Source: Sinonovacula constricta (lineage: Eukaryota; Mollusca; Bivalvia; Cardiida; Solecurtidae). Taken from it: a DNA stretch of 64,000 nt. Location: assembly GCA_007844125.1 (NCBI GenBank), contig CM017555.1:23983221-24047220 (forward strand). Direction: 5' to 3'. The position numbers and the translations under genes are program-made. Shown here in pieces: positions 24,028-35,824 of this stretch (position 1 is the stretch's first letter; each line of letters begins with the position of its first letter). The notes beneath the pieces were generated by a model that had not been told where the DNA came from, did no database searches, and saw only the letters and a program-made list of their open reading frames with translations.

Positions 24028-26552
24028 CCGTTCATATTTCTTATCTAACAAAGATTTCCTATGAGCTCATTATACCATTATTACAAAGTTGAATTCTAAC
24101 ATTAAACATTTAGTTACAGCGCTTCTGTTTTGTTTTTTTCTTTGTTTTTGTTTCTGCAATTGAGCCTAGCTTTAGAACATAAACCATAACATTCCTATCG
24201 ACCCAAAGTGTAGGAATTTCAGAGCTGGATCGGTCTCACACATTTTCCCTGCACGGCACTAAAAGTTAGGCATCCAATGTATATGCTGGATGTAATCGTT
24301 GTTGGATCTCTTCTGTGTCATAGACTCATTGTTTAGAATTGTTTTGTACCAGTTCCATAGTTTCTCTGGAGATACTATGGACTTTCTATTTATAAAAGAG
24401 TGTTCTGCAAGACATCTTCTTCTTTACAGATTAATTAAATTGCAAAGAGCGAAAAGGGATCAAGACAAACTTATACAAGTTTGGAAGGGCTTCTCAATTA
24501 ATTTTCAATTTAAGATTTACTCAGCAGAAGTACCTTACCATTTTATATGTTAGAAAAACTTTTATTGTTTATTCAATCAATGAAAGTATAAAGGAAGTGA
24601 TTACTGGTTTTTGTTTGATCTGATAATGTTTGTGAGCGTTCCACCGAAATATAAAAAAATACTATTTTCTATTACAGCGTATTTTGTCTCTGCATTGGTG
24701 TGTTTAAAGATATTTTTACCATATTTTCCTTCGTCACATACCAGTATTTATCCACTATTTATTCTTTAGTTGGCTCAACGTTAACTTAATATTTAGCAAA
24801 ACATGATTATTTTATTATTAACTTTATGTTAAAGAATGTACTTGAAAATCAAATGGTAAAAGATAATCTTATGTAATATTGAAACTATGTTTAGACGATA
24901 TTTCTGGCTTTACTTTCTTCAATGTTGTCTACATTGTAACGCATAGTAGCATTCATGACCGAATCGACGATTAAAACTGATATTTGTTCTTGAATTTAGA
25001 AACATTTTACGTTTTAAAACTTTACTTACACATTTAAGTAAAATCACCTTGAAACGATATTATCAGATGAAAGTTGATGGCCATCTACTTTGTTTCGGTG
25101 ATGTTCAATTCATTACTTTTTTGTTATTTGTCGTAGATCAAGTTTATTTACAACCATGTTACCAAAAATATGTTATAGACACTCATTTCATTTAAATTTT
25201 CTAAACAGGTACGTATGTTGTTTTTTTTTTTGTGTTATATTTGATGTCATATTTGTGATGCATTCAAATACATATATCAATTTTTTAAGAAATAATAATC
25301 AAACATAAAGTGTGGAATTTATTTTAGATACTTGACGATGTGTTCCGTTGAATATGGGTTGTAACATAAACAGTCATTCATACTAATGTTAATGCATTGA
25401 TAAATGGGAACATTACAACCACATTGTTAGTCCTTCAAATGAATTAAAAGCAGGTTTACGTCGGAAATCTGGTATACTACTTTGTCTCACGTAATACACT
25501 TCCCAATGACCACATTAAGTTTTTATTTTATCTTTTATTTATTTACAACACGGTCTTGCTCTTTTTTTTGAACGGCTTGTTATACAATAAGAAAACATGA
25601 CAAGGTCATATGAGCATTGCGACTGTATGATTTGAAATGGCACGGGACAAAGGTTTTCTCATGCCAGTAAAATGTAAGCTAGGAAAGTACCTCGGCTGAA
25701 CAGTAATTCGACGGCAACCTTTGATGTGGAAATAATGATTTCTTAAAAAGAAGCTAAGTCCAGCGCAAATACATGTACCATATAGGCCTAAAATGCATTC
25801 ACAAACAAAGTACAGGCAAAACTTGTTTATTATCGCAGACAAAAACGATCCAAAAAAATCTCTCTCTCGATATCTTGACCGGAATTTCTAAGTGATTAAT
25901 GATAACAACGTAGTGGTACGTAAAAACTACATATATATTAAAACAAAATCTAAGTTTCATTTATATAGATATTGAGAATGATTTAGATCTTTAACATGCA
26001 CATGCAAACATAAATGATTTTCTGTTTGCTTGAAAAACAACAACAACAACTGTTTCAGAACTGTTTTTGCCTAAATAAATTGATCGGAACAGTCACTCAC
26101 ACTGCATATGTTATTAAAAATAATTATATTGAAATAAGTTACACGCATTTTGGTTATGCCTCATCTAATTGTCAAATATGACAGTTGAGCATGAATTGAT
26201 GCTTGTTTGTTGTTGTTGTTGTGTGTTTAACTACAGACCTTTTGCCTTGTATATTTATAAAATTGCGGTCATCACCCACAGTGTCCAGCTATTTTAGTAC
26301 AAATGTAATGGGCACAACTCAGGCCCGTAGCTGAGCCAAAAGCAATGTGCAAGCCTAATTGAGGCGGCAAAGCCGCCGATACGCTAGGGGGGTTTGGGGG
26401 CATGCCCCCCCCCCCCCCCCCCCCCAGAAAATTTTGAAACCTTAGAATGTAAATGGTGACATCTGACGCCTTTTTGAACTGTTTAACTGCATTAAAATAC
26501 TGAAACAAAATTGTGTGTTAACGTGTGATTTATTTATTTTTGAACGAATTAA

Positions 26553-29500
26553 TTAAACAAAGTCCAATCTTCGGCTTTTGCTTCCAGCGAATTTCATCAC
26601 TACTTGGTCAATGTCAATGTTCACATCCCGATACACATGCATCAGCGCTAGTCCTGTCATGCGCTCTGTCCGCATGGTTGACCTCAGGTAGCTTTTCACC
26701 CTGCGCATAACGCTAAAGCTCCGTTCAGCAGTAGCAGATGATGCCGGCATGGTCAGAAGAATGGTGAGTACGGTATAAATTCCCGGGTAAAGATCAGGAT
26801 TGATGGATGCAACAGTTTCACCCAATTTGCTTGGTTTGTCATTTTCATCCATCAACTGCCATCTAGCCTTCCATCGCCTAACTTCGTTATGGAAGGACTG
26901 GTTTCCTTGCGGTAGGTCCACCGAATACCCCGCAAAAATGAGATCTACCATTTCTTCTGTGCAAAGGTTCAACTTGGATGGAATCAAGTACTGTGCACGG
27001 AATCTTTCCTCAGCCACAAGCAATCTGTCGCTAAGTTCTTGACACAAATGGTCCAAGAAAGGGAAGTAGAGAGCTCGCTGCCAATACTGTTGTGGGTCAT
27101 TGGCCGGTGGATTTGCTCGGTTTCGTTGGCGTTGAGCCAGACGGGGCATTGAAGGTTCAAGCTCAAATTCTGCTCCAATATCTTTGGCGCATTGAAACAA
27201 TGCTTCCCAAACATTAGGGTCTGCCCTTTCGTTTTGGAACTGGCGGATGAGGGTCTGGCTTTCTCGTGTGGCCTCAAGTAAATCACAGTCGACTGCCTGG
27301 AGGAGATAAGACAGAGGGACTGTACTTTGCATCACATGTTCAGCAACAACAAGTCCGATTATGAAGTCAAACTTCATGATTGACGCCAAGTGTTGGCCTG
27401 CCTTGTCATCGCCGTCCTCCTGTAGTTGCTCCAGGGCATGAACCACAACGCTGTATGCGGACTTGAAAGTTGTGAGTGCATCGGCCCGGCTTGTCCACCT
27501 AGTCTCACATAGGGCTCTGAGTTTGGTGCGTTTTTTCAGCTTCTCCTGTGCGTCATCGTTAGCAGCAAGTTCATCAGCAAAGAAGGTAAGTCTTTTTGCT
27601 GAATAGTCGAAGGCAAACCCTACCTCTTGAACAGTCGTCATCACTGACCTAATGCACGGGTCCTTACTGCTATGCATGACTGCTAGATTGAGGCAGTGGG
27701 CTCTACAGTGTACATAGAGCGCAGACGGAATACGTTGACGAATTCGTGCCTGCACGCCCCTGTGTTTACCGGACATATTTGCGGCACCATCATAAGCCTG
27801 AGACCGCATCTTATCGACTTGGATTCCGTGACTTTCAAGTGAGGTCAAGAGTAGTTCTGCCAATACCTCGCCAGTTGTTCTACGTGCTTGAACAAACCCA
27901 AGAAAATCTTCACGGACTCTGAACTGCTGGGAACCGCTTCCACGTTGGACAAATCGCAGACACACGGACACCTGTTCTTTTGTCGACTTGTCGGTTGATT
28001 CATCGGCAATAAGAGCGAAACAAACTGCATCATTGCAAGCCTGCACAATTTCGTTCTGTATCTGCTCAGCACACAGACAGATCAGTTCGTTTTGTATGTC
28101 GGGCGATGTGTACGTTGCCCTACGATTTTCTGGAACATTAATATGCTGGGCTAGGATAGGGTCATTTGTTGCCTTTGAATACAGTATGGCTAGAAAATTG
28201 CTTCGTTCTTCGGTGTTACCTCTGACAGCAATATTTTGCTTACCACAAAGGACGATCACTTCTATAATTTTCTTGAGAATATGGCGGTTCTGCTCCACTA
28301 GTCGTTTGTGACTGTCAGATACAGAACTTGTGATTGGTTCCATCTTACCTGATTGTATATCAAGAAAGTGTTCTGCCATAGCTGTAACATTGTGGTGGTT
28401 TGACTCTGCTATTTCGTGCCGCTTGACGTAACTAGCTAGGTTGGACCAATCCTTCACTGGTGTACTAATGAAAGTTTTCTCCTTCGCATCTTTCCGCCCG
28501 AATACGAAACAGGGCGCGCAGAATAAGGCATCTGTAGAAATCGAGTATCTGAGCCAGGGGTGGTCTATCAACCAGCTTGATGACAGCTTTCTCATTTTCC
28601 CATGGATGCTTCTGCAAAAGAGAAAAACAACAATTAACCCTTTACTCCACACAAGCGCATTTTAGCGCCCCTGTAACTGATGGCTATTACCGAGCTAATG
28701 CTCCATTTCCTACAATGATTTCAATATAATTCAAAAATGGCATTTTTCTTTTGCCTAGATTTTCCCAATTTTCATCAGATTCTTTTCTTGTGGATTAGTC
28801 TTAAATAGCTTGTGGAGGAAAGGGTTAAATTAGCTGACCTGGATATTGAAAAAAAAGCAATCTCCAAAAATACTAATCGAAAATATATGTTCTGATGTTT
28901 ATTATGCCCCCACCACTAAAAGAGGGGGGCATATAGAATAGCCTTTGTCCGTCTGTCTGTCCGTCCGTGCGTGCGTATGTCCGCACACACCAGAGCTACA
29001 TTTGAACAAAATAATTCACACTGCTTTGAACAAAAGGAAAGTCAAACCCCATTTATAATGTAGCTCTGAAAGTACGTCCGTCCGTCCCGAAATGTTTGTG
29101 TCGCGCATAACTCTAAAAGCATTTTTACTACAAACTTGAACCTTCAGGGACTTGTGCACCTGGGTAGTTTCATCCAGCCACAGTTAATATTTACGGAGAT
29201 ATGCGCCTTGATTTTGTGAAAATAGATCTACGTGTTGTCTGTAATGCATTCGAAAGAAGACAACAAAACGTACCTTGAGGGGAAATTGAACAGATGGCAG
29301 TCAGTCCATGCGTCTTTCAAAATCGACAATTTCCACTCTGCTTCAAGTTCTCCACGTGCCACAGTAGCTATATCAGGATATGAAGGACCACTGATTGTAG
29401 ACTTAACTGACTGAGCCTGTACAGGTTTGATATTGTCAGATTCTTTGCCAGATAGATCTATGTCCATGCTGTTTGCATGCTCCAAAGGTGCCGCGCCGGT

Positions 29501-29566
29501 TGTTTCTGGGCACGAAGTCGATGTCCCGGTTTCTGACATCCGCTTGAACATCTTGTCCAGTGTCAT
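26553..29566 (-). CDS. hAT-family transposase (TTF-type zinc finger, DUF4371, hAT dimerisation), copy 1
   Basis: Two exons: 29566-29274 (97 codons plus 2 nt, ends FNFPS) and 28611-26553 (stop included), joined at gtacgt / tttgcag into 783 residues. The junction makes the family block FPS-R-SIHGKMRKLSSSWL. Domains in order: an acidic N-terminal region (1-80); a TTF-type zinc finger with DALFCAPCFVFG (CxxC at about 129-132) and a downstream His-rich turn (ESNHHNVTAMAEHF); a DUF4371/RNase H-like core with ALIADESTDKSTKEQ, SQAYDGAANMSGKHRG and HCRAHCLNLAV; and a C-terminal dimerisation block SATAERSFSVMRRVKSYLR. This is the ZMYM1-like or P52rIPK-like group of hAT proteins common in invertebrates. 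No internal stop is seen. The longer unspliced frame from 28652 begins inside the intron and is not the real start. A poly(A)-like aataaataaa lies just past the stop. Confidence 0.88.
28903..29220. repeat. dispersed molluscan repeat inside the transposase intron (copy 1)
   Basis: tatgcccccaccactaaaag aggggggcatat is a short inverted repeat followed by a tgtctgtccgtccgtgcg tract. A stretch ending near 'ttacggagatatgcgcc' follows. I know this pattern from molluscan genomes, where it is frequent. It lies within the 28612-29273 intron and is repeated at 33551-33868. Confidence 0.5.
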
Positions 29567-31200
29567 ATGCTTTGTTTTCTTTATTTTTATAAGCGTCCGG
29601 CCCGACCGACCACCATGAATTATTAAAAAATAACGATATTTGTTCTTGAATTTAGAAACATTTTACGTTTTAAAACTTTACTTACACATTTAAGTAAAAT
29701 CACCTTGAAACGATATTATCAGATGAAAGTTGATGGCCATCTACTTTGTTTCGGTGATGTTCAATTCATTACTTTTTTGTTATTTGTCGTAGATCAAGTT
29801 TATTTACAACCATGTTACCAAAAATATGTTATAGACACTCATTTCATTTAAATTTTCTAAACAGGTACGTATGTTGTTTTTTTTTGTGTTATATTTGATG
29901 TCATATTTGTGATGCATTCAAATACATATATCAATTTTTTAAGAAATAATAATCAAACATAAAGTGTGGAATTTATTTTAGATACTTGACGATGTGTTCC
30001 GTTGAATATGGGTTGTAACATAAACAGTCATTCATACTAATGTTAATGCATTGATAAATGGGAACATTACAACCACATTGTTAGTCCTTCAAATGAATTA
30101 AAAGCAGGTTTACGTCGGAAATCTGGTATACTACTTTGTCTCACGTAATACACTTCCCAATGACCACATTAAGTTTTTATTTTATCTTTTATTTATTTAC
30201 AACACGGTCTTGCTCTTTTTTTTGAACGGCTTGTTATACAATAAGAAAACATGACAAGGTCATATGAGCATTGCGACTGTATGATTTGAAATGGCACGGG
30301 ACAAAGGTTTTCTCATGCCAGTAAAATGTAAGCTAGGAAAGTACCTCGGCTGAACAGTAATTCGACGGCAACCTTTGATGTGGAAATAATGATTTCTTAA
30401 AAAGAAGCTAAGTCCAGCGCAAATACATGTACCATATAGGCCTAAAATGCATTCACAAACAAAGTACAGGCAAAACTTGTTTATTATCGCAGACAAAAAC
30501 GATCCAAAAAAATCTCTCTCTCGATATCTTGACCGGAATTTCTAAGTGATTAATGATAACAACGTAGTGGTACGTAAAAACTACATATATATTAAAACAA
30601 AATCTAAGTTTCATTTATATAGATATTGAGAATGATTTAGATCTTTAACATGCACATGCAAACATAAATGATTTTCTGTTTGCTTGAAAAACAACAACAA
30701 CAACTGTTTCAGAACTGTTTTTGCCTAAATAAATTGATCGGAACAGTCACTCACACTGCATATGTTATTAAAAATAATTATATTGAAATAAGTTACACGC
30801 ATTTTGGTTATGCCTCATCTAATTGTCAAATATGACAGTTGAGCATGAATTGATGCTTGTTTGTTGTTGTTGTTGTGTGTTTAACTACAGACCTTTTGCC
30901 TTGTATATTTATAAAATTGCGGTCATCACCCACAGTGTCCAGCTATTTTAGTACAAATGTAATGGGCACAACTCAGGCCCGTAGCTGAGCCAAAAGCAAT
31001 GTGCAAGCCTAATTGAGGCGGCAAAGCCGCCGATACGCTAGGGGGGTTTGGGGGCATGCCCCCCCCCCCCCCCAGAAAATTTTGAAACCTTAGAATGTAA
31101 ATGGTGACATCTGACGCCTTTTTGAACTGTTTAACTGCATTAAAATACTGAAACAAAATTGTGTGTTAACGTGTGATTTATTTATTTTTGAACGAATTAA

Positions 31201-34200
31201 TTAAACAAAGTCCAATCTTCGGCTTTTGCTTCCAGCGAATTTCATCACTACTTGGTCAATGTCAATGTTCACATCCCGATACACATGCATCAGCGCTAGT
31301 CCTGTCATGCGCTCTGTCCGCATGGTTGACCTCAGGTAGCTTTTCACCCTGCGCATAACGCTAAAGCTCCGTTCAGCAGTAGCAGATGATGCCGGCATGG
31401 TCAGAAGAATGGTGAGTACGGTATAAATTCCCGGGTAAAGATCAGGATTGATGGATGCAACAGTTTCACCCAATTTGCTTGGTTTGTCATTTTCATCCAT
31501 CAACTGCCATCTAGCCTTCCATCGCCTAACTTCGTTATGGAAGGACTGGTTTCCTTGCGGTAGGTCCACCGAATACCCCGCAAAAATGAGATCTACCATT
31601 TCTTCTGTGCAAAGGTTCAACTTGGATGGAATCAAGTACTGTGCACGGAATCTTTCCTCAGCCACAAGCAATCTGTCGCTAAGTTCTTGACACAAATGGT
31701 CCAAGAAAGGGAAGTAGAGAGCTCGCTGCCAATACTGTTGTGGGTCATTGGCCGGTGGATTTGCTCGGTTTCGTTGGCGTTGAGCCAGACGGGGCATTGA
31801 AGGTTCAAGCTCAAATTCTGCTCCAATATCTTTGGCGCATTGAAACAATGCTTCCCAAACATTAGGGTCTGCCCTTTCGTTTTGGAACTGGCGGATGAGG
31901 GTCTGGCTTTCTCGTGTGGCCTCAAGTAAATCACAGTCGACTGCCTGGAGGAGATAAGACAGAGGGACTGTACTTTGCATCACATGTTCAGCAACAACAA
32001 GTCCGATTATGAAGTCAAACTTCATGATTGACGCCAAGTGTTGGCCTGCCTTGTCATCGCCGTCCTCCTGTAGTTGCTCCAGGGCATGAACCACAACGCT
32101 GTATGCGGACTTGAAAGTTGTGAGTGCATCGGCCCGGCTTGTCCACCTAGTCTCACATAGGGCTCTGAGTTTGGTGCGTTTTTTCAGCTTCTCCTGTGCG
32201 TCATCGTTAGCAGCAAGTTCATCAGCAAAGAAGGTAAGTCTTTTTGCTGAATAGTCGAAGGCAAACCCTACCTCTTGAACAGTCGTCATCACTGACCTAA
32301 TGCACGGGTCCTTACTGCTATGCATGACTGCTAGATTGAGGCAGTGGGCTCTACAGTGTACATAGAGCGCAGACGGAATACGTTGACGAATTCGTGCCTG
32401 CACGCCCCTGTGTTTACCGGACATATTTGCGGCACCATCATAAGCCTGAGACCGCATCTTATCGACTTGGATTCCGTGACTTTCAAGTGAGGTCAAGAGT
32501 AGTTCTGCCAATACCTCGCCAGTTGTTCTACGTGCTTGAACAAACCCAAGAAAATCTTCACGGACTCTGAACTGCTGGGAACCGCTTCCACGTTGGACAA
32601 ATCGCAGACACACGGACACCTGTTCTTTTGTCGACTTGTCGGTTGATTCATCGGCAATAAGAGCGAAACAAACTGCATCATTGCAAGCCTGCACAATTTC
32701 GTTCTGTATCTGCTCAGCACACAGACAGATCAGTTCGTTTTGTATGTCGGGCGATGTGTACGTTGCCCTACGATTTTCTGGAACATTAATATGCTGGGCT
32801 AGGATAGGGTCATTTGTTGCCTTTGAATACAGTATGGCTAGAAAATTGCTTCGTTCTTCGGTGTTACCTCTGACAGCAATATTTTGCTTACCACAAAGGA
32901 CGATCACTTCTATAATTTTCTTGAGAATATGGCGGTTCTGCTCCACTAGTCGTTTGTGACTGTCAGATACAGAACTTGTGATTGGTTCCATCTTACCTGA
33001 TTGTATATCAAGAAAGTGTTCTGCCATAGCTGTAACATTGTGGTGGTTTGACTCTGCTATTTCGTGCCGCTTGACGTAACTAGCTAGGTTGGACCAATCC
33101 TTCACTGGTGTACTAATGAAAGTTTTCTCCTTCGCATCTTTCCGCCCGAATACGAAACAGGGCGCGCAGAATAAGGCATCTGTAGAAATCGAGTATCTGA
33201 GCCAGGGGTGGTCTATCAACCAGCTTGATGACAGCTTTCTCATTTTCCCATGGATGCTTCTGCAAAAGAGAAAAACAACAATTAACCCTTTACTCCACAC
33301 AAGCGCATTTTAGCGCCCCTGTAACTGATGGCTATTACCGAGCTAATGCTCCATTTCCTACAATGATTTCAATATAATTCAAAAATGGCATTTTTCTTTT
33401 GCCTAGATTTTCCCAATTTTCATCAGATTCTTTTCTTGTGGATTAGTCTTAAATAGCTTGTGGAGGAAAGGGTTAAATTAGCTGACCTGGATATTGAAAA
33501 AAAAGCAATCTCCAAAAATACTAATCGAAAATATATGTTCTGATGTTTATTATGCCCCCACCACTAAAAGAGGGGGGCATATAGAATAGCCTTTGTCCGT
33601 CTGTCTGTCCGTCCGTGCGTGCGTATGTCCGCACACACCAGAGCTACATTTGAACAAAATAATTCACACTGCTTTGAACAAAAGGAAAGTCAAACCCCAT
33701 TTATAATGTAGCTCTGAAAGTACGTCCGTCCGTCCCGAAATGTTTGTGTCGCGCATAACTCTAAAAGCATTTTTACTACAAACTTGAACCTTCAGGGACT
33801 TGTGCACCTGGGTAGTTTCATCCAGCCACAGTTAATATTTACGGAGATATGCGCCTTGATTTTGTGAAAATAGATCTACGTGTTGTCTGTAATGCATTCG
33901 AAAGAAGACAACAAAACGTACCTTGAGGGGAAATTGAACAGATGGCAGTCAGTCCATGCGTCTTTCAAAATCGACAATTTCCACTCTGCTTCAAGTTCTC
34001 CACGTGCCACAGTAGCTATATCAGGATATGAAGGACCACTGATTGTAGACTTAACTGACTGAGCCTGTACAGGTTTGATATTGTCAGATTCTTTGCCAGA
34101 TAGATCTATGTCCATGCTGTTTGCATGCTCCAAAGGTGCCGCGCCGGTTGTTTCTGGGCACGAAGTCGATGTCCCGGTTTCTGACATCCGCTTGAACATC

Positions 34201-34214
34201 TTGTCCAGTGTCAT
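31201..34214 (-). CDS. hAT-family transposase, copy 2
   Basis: Exons 34214-33922 and 33259-31201 give a 783-residue protein identical to that of copy 1, with the same zinc finger, DUF4371 core and dimerisation block. Unlike copy 1 it lies between two recognisable termini, so this is the one copy that could be autonomous if transcribed. Its start codon is 320 bp from the right terminus, and the hairpin at 34283-34337 sits in that presumed promoter region. Intact frame and splice sites argue for recent activity or for a recently domesticated gene; the terminal repeats favour the former. Confidence 0.88.
33551..33868. repeat. dispersed molluscan repeat inside the transposase intron (copy 2)
   Basis: Same element as 28903-29220, carried along by the tandem duplication. 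Confidence 0.5.
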
Positions 34215-34282
34215 ATGCTTTGTTTTCTTTATTTTTATAAGCGTCCGGCCCGACCGACCACCATGAATTATTAAAAAATTGA

Positions 34283-34337
34283 AAACATGACGTCACTACT
34301 ATACAGCGGATGACATACTAGTAGTGACGTCATGTTT
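34283..34337. repeat. 19-bp-arm hairpin with CRE-like cores
   Basis: aaacatgacgtcactacta (34283-34301) and its perfect reverse complement tagtagtgacgtcatgttt (34319-34337) flank a 17-nt spacer. Each arm contains TGACGTCA, the palindromic CREB/ATF consensus. It lies 69 bp upstream of the transposase start (minus strand) and directly beside the duplication edge. Confidence 0.85.
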
Positions 34338-34534
34338 ATGGTCGCATTCAGTTTACGGCTTAGAGTGTCATGTTATTGAATCAGCTTAAATCATGGGTCG
34401 TGTTAACTTCTATAGATCTACATTATTTTCGTGTATAATATACAGAAAAACTAATTATTGATTTAAAGAAAAGTCAAATCGGGAAAATAATGTGCAAGCC
34501 CGGGCTTTTTGGCGTAAAGGCAGCTACGCGCCTG

Positions 34535-35824
34535 ATGTCAACCAGATCACTGTGCCTTGTTGGAAGACCTCGATCCCCGTCATTTTTCTTTACTGCACCA
34601 GGGCTGTAATCTGCATAATAAGGGGACCAAAGGATTTACGAGCCGGCATCTTTACCTCCTCGGCCACTGGCTCACCATATTTTTTTTAAGAAAAATAATA
34701 TAAATAATAATATAAAACTCTAAATAGAAATAACCTAAAGGTTTAGCGGTCTGTCTCAACAACATACTTTTATAAATACAATTTTGTTTACTTTGATACA
34801 GCTTTCAGCGCATCATATAAGTAATGCCTGAGTTCATGTTAAATTATAATGTAAGGTTTTATTTTTGTTGCATGATAGAGCACCTTGTAAATTTTGTATA
34901 ATCTAGTGAAATAATATTTCTTATTCTTAATCAGTACCGGAATCATCTTTACGCGCATGCCGAATAATTAACATTCTTTGGCTCGTTCTTCAGTTTAGGG
35001 AAACCGACATGAACCCAAGTACCTTTTATTTATTTTATTGCATATATTACTCTAAAATGTTCTAATTTGATATAGCCTTTTGATACAAATTATTTTTATA
35101 TTTTCCATATTTGCACAAAACACAGTGGTTTGGCTCTATGCTCCAAACCTGATATTAGAAGATAGATAAATTACGAAACTAAAACGAACTCTAGTCCGTA
35201 CACATAGCCAATGTTTACTATCGACCCCTACCCAAACATCGATTTCCGATCAAATGGTAAAATACGATTTTATTCCACAATTTACCAATTATCATCTTAT
35301 TTAAATATTTATTATAATTGTCATGGTTTTGTTGTTTACTTTCTGTCATGATAAGTTTCAAACAAAATAAACCAACGGCACACACCCCTGCAAGAGAAAT
35401 AGAATTGACAGTATGTCACTCCTAGTTCACCAGAAGAATGTATTATTAAAAAAATGAGTCAATTATTATGAAATGCCATTCACTGCAAATTGACAATTTA
35501 AATGGCTCAAAGTCTACAATATCAATGTCTATTTTATATATAAATTATTTTTGTTTGTGTGTGATTTATCCTTCACATTGCACATCTTGTGGTTCATGTC
35601 AATAATAGAATAAGTGGCCTTGATTGACCTGCTTGCAAAGTTAATTCCATCACATAACTTGGCATTTATTTTATAAGTAACACACACTGGTTATTTTGAT
35701 AAGCCACTAGTTATTGAGTCACAAAACCTAAATATCATGGCCAACTACTACACAAGGGGGATTCATAGTCAACAAAAACATCTGATTCATATGATATCTA
35801 AAAATGCTTGAAATATTGAATTGC
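34535..35824. other. intergenic, nothing recognised
   Basis: AT-rich flank between the hAT element and the fold-back element. There is no supported gene. Confidence 0.45.

Larger units (their letters stand above)
22790..24978. other. intergenic, mostly unrecognised
   Basis: It contains a box B-like tract on the minus strand near 23280-23305 (accagggttcgagtcccgga), probably a SINE remnant, and the tandem repeat listed separately. There is no supported coding exon. Confidence 0.4.
24979..29631. repeat. tandem duplication, copy 1 (flank plus truncated hAT element)
   Basis: The whole block recurs at 29635-34279. Offsets are 4656 bp at the left edge, 4654 bp after a T tract (11 versus 9 T) and 4648 bp after a C tract (21 versus 15 C). 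The only differences I noticed are these two homopolymers. The first 1341 bp are host flank; the rest is a hAT element from its left terminus (26320) up to just past transposase exon 1. Three bases (aac) separate the two copies. Confidence 0.9.
26320..29631 (-). mobile_element. hAT element copy 1, right end missing
   Basis: The left terminus CAGGCCCGTAGCTG (26320-26333) is the 3' side relative to the transposase. The last 255 bp of the element, including the right terminal inverted repeat found at 34521-34534, are absent because the duplicated unit stopped at the position equivalent to 34279. Without its right end this copy should not be able to move by itself, although its transposase gene is complete. 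Confidence 0.8.
29635..34279. repeat. tandem duplication, copy 2
   Basis: Second copy of 24979-29631. It continues at its right edge without a break into the rest of the hAT element (to 34534), so this copy is the source arrangement and copy 1 the partial one. The shared sequence ends at ttaaaaaat (34279), four bases before the left arm of a strong hairpin. Confidence 0.9.
30974..34534 (-). mobile_element. complete hAT element, 3561 bp
   Basis: Left end CAGGCCCGTAGCTG (30974) and right end CAGCTACGCGCCTG (34521-34534) are inverted matches at 13 of 14 bases. The subterminal word aatgtgcaagcc lies near both ends in direct orientation (31001 and 34490 regions). The left end also has two GC hairpins (ggcggcaaagccgcc; gggggcatgccccc). 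No 8-bp target duplication is evident (gcacaact before, atgtcaac after), so it may have decayed. Confidence 0.75.

Noticed and set aside
25606..25842. 78-residue minus-strand frame repeated at 30260-30496
   Set aside because: It is repeated only because of the tandem duplication; no motif and no splice or start context.
26984..27286. Overlapping 100-residue frame and other frames inside the transposase (also in copy 2)
   Set aside because: These are alternative frames of the hAT transposase coding sequence, with no independent support.
30974..34534. Host ZMYM1-like gene rather than a transposon
   Set aside because: Matching inverted termini around the gene and its hAT dimerisation block favour a mobile element, although domestication is not excluded.
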